A DNA stretch of 44,290 nucleotides, taken from the NCBI GenBank assembly GCA_003249025.1, contig QBMH01000010.1, positions 1 through 44,290 of the forward strand. Direction: 5' to 3'. Positions 40,449 through 44,290 of the stretch are shown one piece after another; within the stretch, counting starts at the first letter, position 1, and every line of letters begins with the position of its first letter. Below the pieces are notes generated by a model. The model saw nothing but the letters and a program-made list of their open reading frames with translations. It did not search any database and was not told the DNA's origin. This stretch comes from Leptolyngbya sp. Lineage in GTDB: Bacteria; Cyanobacteriota; Cyanobacteriia; Leptolyngbyales; Leptolyngbyaceae. Position numbers and translations under genes: made by a program.

Positions 40449-42773
40449 GTGGTTGTGAGAAAATTACTGCAACGACGCTCACCGAGTTTCATCCTACTAG
40501 GGCTACTCACCGGAACTGCCCTATATTGGGTTTCATCTTTTCCTGCTCAGGCGGCAGACGAACCCGCAACCGCTTTACCGGATGCGAATCCTCGCACCAT
40601 GCCTCGCACTCTAAAAGAAGCCAAGATTTCCACGGCTGAGATTCTAGGTCAAACTCCTGAAACCCCTGCCGTCCCTGTCCCCTCTGCTCCTGCGACTCCT
40701 GCAACCCCTACATCCCCTTACACTCCCATCCCGATTCGCGGCGGAGCTTCTTTCAATAGCGGTCCCGGTGTGGGCTACGAAAGCTCCTTCTTCGGACTGG
40801 AGGGCTTTGTCCCCCTGACCCAAACTCCCGGCAAAAACCTGACCTATGCTCAAGGTCGATTACTGCTCGATACGAATGGCGGCAATCCGGGGGGCAATTT
40901 TGCGCTGGGCTATCGAGATTTCAACCCCAGCAGCGGCAGAATTTTAGGCGGCTATGTGGGAGTAGACGTGCGCGACACGGGCAGAACGACTTTTAGCCAA
41001 CTGGGAGCCGGAGTCGAAGCGGTGTTGCCCGGTATGGAGTTTCGCGTCAATGGTTACTTGCCTGTGGGCGATCGCCGTCGCGAAGTTGCCAGCCAGAGTT
41101 TCACCGATACCGCCAGCACCAGCAACACCAGCACCAGCCTCAGCGGTGGCACTGGCACGACTGCACCCACGAATATTCGGTTCCAGGGCAATAATCTCTT
41201 GTTTGATTTACCGGCTGCCAGTACGCTGACCAGCACCACCACCACCCGCAACCAGACGACCCGCTTCACCCGCGCCCTCGATGAAGTCTCCCTCGCTGGC
41301 TTTGATGCTGAAGCGGGTGTGAAGCTGGCTCAACTGAGTCCCGGCAGTGACCTGCGCTCTTACCTGGGCTTGTATTACTACAGTGGCGAAGGCGTAAGTG
41401 GCTTTGTGGGCGTGCGCGGACGGTTGGCGCTGCGGCTGAATGACACCATGACGGCGGGGTTAGCGGTGCAGGGCGATCGCGAGTTTGGCACGACGGCGGT
41501 GGCGACTGTCAGCCTCCAGTTTCCCAATATCGGACGCAAAACAACGGGGCAACCCGCCGATAACTGGGCACGAGTGGGCGATAGTGCGATTCGCAATCAA
41601 GCGGTGGCGGTGACAGAGCGCACCCGAACCAGCACCCGTACCGAAATCACGGAAACCACTCAAACCAGTACGCAAACCGTGGGTAGTGGCAGTGGCGGCA
41701 CCGTCATTGCTCAAAACCCAGGGACGGGACAGCCCTACGTGTTTCAACATGCGGTGTTAGGGGCAGCGGGTGGCACCGGCACCTTTGAAAGTCCCTTTGG
41801 CACGGTGTTGGCAGCAATCACAGCAGCACCAGGCACTACGGGGAATGACATTGTCTATGTGCAGGCGGGCACCAATCCGGGGATTCCGGCGTTCACGATT
41901 AAGGATGGCGTGCAGGTGCTGTCGTCGGGTGTGGCGCAAACCCTGGCAACCGTGCAGGCAGGGAATTTGCAATTGCCGCTGTCGGGTCCTGGTACGCTGC
42001 CCAGAATAGCGGATACCGTGACGCTGGGGAACAATACGACCCTGGGCGGGTTTAACATTACGGGCTTTAGTGGGAACGGCATTACCGGGACAGGGCTACG
42101 GAATGTGACGATTCAAGATAACGTCATCACTGCATTGATTGGTACTGGGATAAATTTGGATGGCAATTTGACCGGGGCTGTGACGATTCGCCGCAACACG
42201 ATCGGCACAGGGATTGGCTTTGGTATGATTCTGGTACCCACTCAACCCGTCGCTGCGCCCTTAACAATTGATATTTCCAACAACACGGTGCAAAACACGA
42301 CTAATTCTGGCATAGTTGTGTTCCCTCAAGGAAACACCACCGCCACCGCCACCCTTGCGAACAATACCGTTACCAATACGACTTTCATTGGAATTGACGC
42401 TATTTCTGTTGATAATTCGTCATTCCGGGTGCAGATTGACAATAATCAGGTCAACAACGTCCAATTTCCGGGGATTGGAATCCGTGTGATAGCCGCTACA
42501 GGGCAGATGTTTGCTTCGGTCACCAACAATCGCGTTACTAACCCCAACGCATACACACCCAACGCCCGAGTGGAATACGAAATTGTTTCAGAAGGTACTG
42601 GAACGCTCTGTTCCCGGTTGCTCAACAACACTGCCAGTCTCTCCGGGTACGAATTTCAGCGCCAGACTGCTGGCAGCACTCTGCAACGAGAGCCATTGGT
42701 GGGCAACACAGGAACAGTGCAACCCGACATTGGCGTGGTTACCAATGTCGCTGCGGGTACTTGCGGGTTCTAA
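40449..42773 (+). CDS. Surface protein: inverse-autotransporter-like barrel plus right-handed beta-helix
   Basis: A 774-residue protein with a basic N-terminus and signal peptide (SFILLGLLTGTALYW ... PAQA, cut near residue 36). A Pro/Thr/Ala-rich linker (about 60-95) follows. Residues about 96-360 alternate short beta strands in the manner of an outer-membrane barrel: NFALGYRDF, ILGGYVGVDVRD, FSQLGAGVEAVL, EFRVNGYLPVGDRR. This resembles the inverse autotransporter (intimin/invasin) beta domain. A Thr/Gln-rich hinge (about 385-420) leads to repeated Asn-rich strands (NVTIQDNVITAL, VTIRRNTIGTG, LTIDISNNTVQNTT), typical of pectate-lyase-like parallel beta-helices, to residue about 740. Start is GTG (40449 or 40455). 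Display of the helix outside the cell is inferred. Confidence 0.75.
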   Translation: MVVRKLLQRRSPSFILLGLLTGTALYWVSSFPAQAADEPATALPDANPRTMPRTLKEAKISTAEILGQTPETPAVPVPSAPATPATPTSPYTPIPIRGGASFNSGPGVGYESSFFGLEGFVPLTQTPGKNLTYAQGRLLLDTNGGNPGGNFALGYRDFNPSSGRILGGYVGVDVRDTGRTTFSQLGAGVEAVLPGMEFRVNGYLPVGDRRREVASQSFTDTASTSNTSTSLSGGTGTTAPTNIRFQGNNLLFDLPAASTLTSTTTTRNQTTRFTRALDEVSLAGFDAEAGVKLAQLSPGSDLRSYLGLYYYSGEGVSGFVGVRGRLALRLNDTMTAGLAVQGDREFGTTAVATVSLQFPNIGRKTTGQPADNWARVGDSAIRNQAVAVTERTRTSTRTEITETTQTSTQTVGSGSGGTVIAQNPGTGQPYVFQHAVLGAAGGTGTFESPFGTVLAAITAAPGTTGNDIVYVQAGTNPGIPAFTIKDGVQVLSSGVAQTLATVQAGNLQLPLSGPGTLPRIADTVTLGNNTTLGGFNITGFSGNGITGTGLRNVTIQDNVITALIGTGINLDGNLTGAVTIRRNTIGTGIGFGMILVPTQPVAAPLTIDISNNTVQNTTNSGIVVFPQGNTTATATLANNTVTNTTFIGIDAISVDNSSFRVQIDNNQVNNVQFPGIGIRVIAATGQMFASVTNNRVTNPNAYTPNARVEYEIVSEGTGTLCSRLLNNTASLSGYEFQRQTAGSTLQREPLVGNTGTVQPDIGVVTNVAAGTCGF

Positions 42774-42815
42774 ACCTGAAAATCCTATTGAGGAGTACAG
42801 TTCTTTAAAATCAGA

Positions 42816-42856
42816 AAGAACGCCGACGACTTTCCGTGTTTCGTCTCGGCGTTCTT
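42816..42856 (+). terminator. Hairpin after the surface-protein gene
   Basis: AAGAACGCCGA (42816-42826) pairs with TCGGCGTTCTT (42846-42856) around a 19-base loop. No clear T-run follows, so intrinsic termination is only probable. The remaining spacer up to 43109 shows no other gene. Confidence 0.6.
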
Positions 42857-43109
42857 GCTGGTTCGCTCCTCACACCCCCTCAATATATAGCACTGACACA
42901 GATCTGTCATCCCCTTGAAACATCAGAAAAAGTTATCCAAGTTGAGATTGATACTCAAGGTAGTGGTCATCTCTCAACAAAAGCTTCGTCATGCCTAAGT
43001 TAAATTAAGCTAACTCTCTATCGCTTGCATTGGGTTCCCTTAAGTTTTACGCTTGGATGATCATTATGAGATGCGCTCATTACGGATTGCGCGTGTATTA
43101 GGAGAACTC

Positions 43110-44039
43110 ATGACCAATCGCCCCATCATCCTAGGCATCGTCGGCGACAGTGCGGCTGGCAAAACAACTCTGACACGAGGAATTGCCCAGGTATTGGGAG
43201 TTGAAAATGTCACCACGATTTGTACAGACGATTACCATCGATACGATCGCACCCAGCGTGCAGAAATGGGAATCACAGCCCTCCATCCGGACTGTAATTA
43301 TTTAGACATCATGCAGCAACACTTATCATTGCTGCGAACGGGACAATCCATTCTAAAACCGATCTATAGTCATAAAACTGGAACATTCACAGCACCCGAA
43401 TATATCAAACCGAATAAATTTGTGATTGTGGAAGGGCTGCTCGGCTACTCCACCCGTGGTGCGCGCGACTGCTACGACGTGAAGGTTTATCTGGCACCCC
43501 CTGAATCGCTCAGAACTGAGTGGAAGGTAAAACGAGACACTCAAAAACGTGGCTATACCGCAGAACAGGTGATTGCAGAAATGCAAAAGCGGGAGCCAGA
43601 TTCGGAGCAATATATTCGTCCTCAACGACAATGGGCTGATATGGTGGTGACGTTTTATCCTCCAAGTGATGCATCTACTCAGGGAAATGGGCAATTAAAC
43701 GTGCGACTGGTTCTTCGCCCTAACATTCCTCATCCTGATTTAACCAAGGTGGTGACTAGCCATGCTGCCTATTCCAACCCTGCAATTCGGCTGGGGCTAG
43801 ATCGAGATATGGGCAAACCCGTGGATGTGTTGGAAGTGGATGGACGCGCAACCGAAGAGCAGGTGATTCAACTAGAACACTTTATTTGTAGCGAATCACC
43901 AAATTTGCTTTCGTTCTGTAATCGCGATATGAATCCAGGGTTAGGCAAAGTCATGGGTACAACGGGAGAAGCCCTCCAGAGCTATCCGCTGGCGATTACC
44001 CAACTGTTAGTTGCCTATCATATGCTGAGAGCGACTTAG
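43110..44039 (+). CDS. Phosphoribulokinase/uridine-kinase-family protein, non-canonical PRK
   Basis: A P-loop kinase of 309 residues in the PRK/URK family. Features are IVGDSAAGKTTL (Walker A), ICTDDYHRYDRTQRAEMGITAL (substrate-binding Asp/His/Tyr), ILKPIYSHKTG and FVIVEGLLGY (Walker B). Start is ATG 43110 because AGGAG lies five bases upstream; the open frame reaches a TTG at 43053. The Calvin-cycle PRK of cyanobacteria reads GDSGCGKST, with a redox-active Cys in the P-loop. Here that position is Ala, so the thioredoxin/CP12 disulfide cannot form, although the second cysteine (in TICTDDYH) is kept. It is therefore a paralogue of the canonical enzyme. Ribulose-5-phosphate as substrate is possible but unproven. 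Confidence 0.85.
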   Translation: MTNRPIILGIVGDSAAGKTTLTRGIAQVLGVENVTTICTDDYHRYDRTQRAEMGITALHPDCNYLDIMQQHLSLLRTGQSILKPIYSHKTGTFTAPEYIKPNKFVIVEGLLGYSTRGARDCYDVKVYLAPPESLRTEWKVKRDTQKRGYTAEQVIAEMQKREPDSEQYIRPQRQWADMVVTFYPPSDASTQGNGQLNVRLVLRPNIPHPDLTKVVTSHAAYSNPAIRLGLDRDMGKPVDVLEVDGRATEEQVIQLEHFICSESPNLLSFCNRDMNPGLGKVMGTTGEALQSYPLAITQLLVAYHMLRAT

Positions 44040-44290
44040 AGCCTATCCGGAAAATGTTAGGAGCTTACGACCGACAATCAAACAAGCGGCAATCTGAACA
44101 AATCCTAAGTAAGAGTGAGATAACTTAGCCCAGCGAATCAACACTCCTCGAAAGCGATTAAACCAGGAATGCGCCACTTCGACGACCCAACGGCGGGGCG
44201 GATGGCGGTTGGGGTCAGTTGGAGCTGGCAGGGGTGCATCTTTGTCAGGGATATGAGGAATATATCCTCGTGCCTCTGCCGCTTGCCGAC
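44039..44290 (-). mobile_element. Right-hand part of an IS5-type insertion sequence (cut by window edge)
   Basis: The end of the element appears to be GAGCCTATCCGG (from 44039), which overlaps the stop codon of the preceding kinase gene. The other end lies outside the window, so terminal repeats and the target duplication cannot be confirmed. Confidence 0.65.
44043..44290 (-). CDS. IS5-family transposase, C-terminal fragment
   Basis: Read on the minus strand, the frame entering from the right edge gives the typical IS5/IS1031-like C-terminus: HPPRRWVVEVAHSWFNRFRG, then WAKLSHSYLGFVQIAACLI and a TAG at 44043-44045. The 'RRWVVEVAHSWFNRFRG' segment holds the conserved Glu of the DDE triad. The N-terminal two thirds are outside the window, so intactness is unknown. 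Confidence 0.88.
   Translation of the reverse strand, partial: RQAAEARGYIPHIPDKDAPLPAPTDPNRHPPRRWVVEVAHSWFNRFRGVLIRWAKLSHSYLGFVQIAACLIVGRKLLTFSG

Overview
The window is chromosomal DNA from a cyanobacterium, probably filamentous or otherwise phycobilisome-rich. Evidence for this is the frequent HIP1 palindrome GCGATCGC in genes and spacers, a phycobilisome core-membrane linker gene (apcE), a cyanobacterial-order ATP synthase operon (atp1-a-c-b'-b-delta-alpha-gamma), a cyanobacterial PEP carboxylase and an Rre1/Ycf29-type regulator. Genus cannot be fixed from the sequence alone. Coding density is high, and several convergent gene pairs are separated by only 7-33 bases.

Layout. 1-2.0 kb: tail of an unknown gene, argB (arginine synthesis, minus) and a Uma2-type nuclease-fold gene. 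2.1-4.9 kb: a divergent metal-uptake locus, znuC-znuB (minus) and znuA (plus), sharing a Fur/Zur-type operator. 5.0-8.2 kb: a small membrane protein, an AI-2E/PerM family protein, and a two-gene phosphorelay (Rcp1-like receiver plus a receiver-kinase fusion). 8.4-11.6 kb: a 1049-residue membrane protein with four degenerate N-terminal repeats and a C-terminal SGNH-like domain. 11.9-18.9 kb: a small conserved-looking gene, ppc, an OmpR/histidine-kinase pair, an unknown gene and dps.

19.0-25.1 kb is the eight-gene atp operon on the minus strand, with structured spacers and an N-terminally extended c subunit. Between its upstream end and apcE lies a decayed IS1-family element (about 25312-26069) with terminal inverted repeats, an 8-bp target duplication and a transposase broken by four single-base insertions. 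apcE (26457-29825) has four linker repeats, which predicts a pentacylindrical phycobilisome core. It ends in a strong terminator and is not followed by apcABC.

30-35.6 kb: a TPR lipoprotein-like or secreted protein, a cell-division pair (FtsL-like, FtsI/PBP), a DUF3288-type gene and a CPBP protease. 35.8-40.2 kb: a double-domain histidine phosphatase, a dihydroorotase-like protein that has lost most metal-binding histidines, the Rre1-like regulator and a dienelactone hydrolase. 40.4-44.3 kb: a large surface protein resembling an inverse autotransporter with a beta-helix, a second-type phosphoribulokinase-like kinase without the redox P-loop cysteine, and the end of an IS5-type element abutting that gene's stop codon.

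Most of the window is core metabolism: light harvesting, ATP synthesis, anaplerotic carbon fixation, arginine synthesis, division and metal homeostasis. The parts most worth a second look are the repeat-SGNH protein, the inverse-autotransporter-like protein, the atypical PRK, the dihydroorotase pseudoenzyme, the extended AtpE and the IS1 remnant. I did not find a clearly new multi-gene defence or biosynthetic system.
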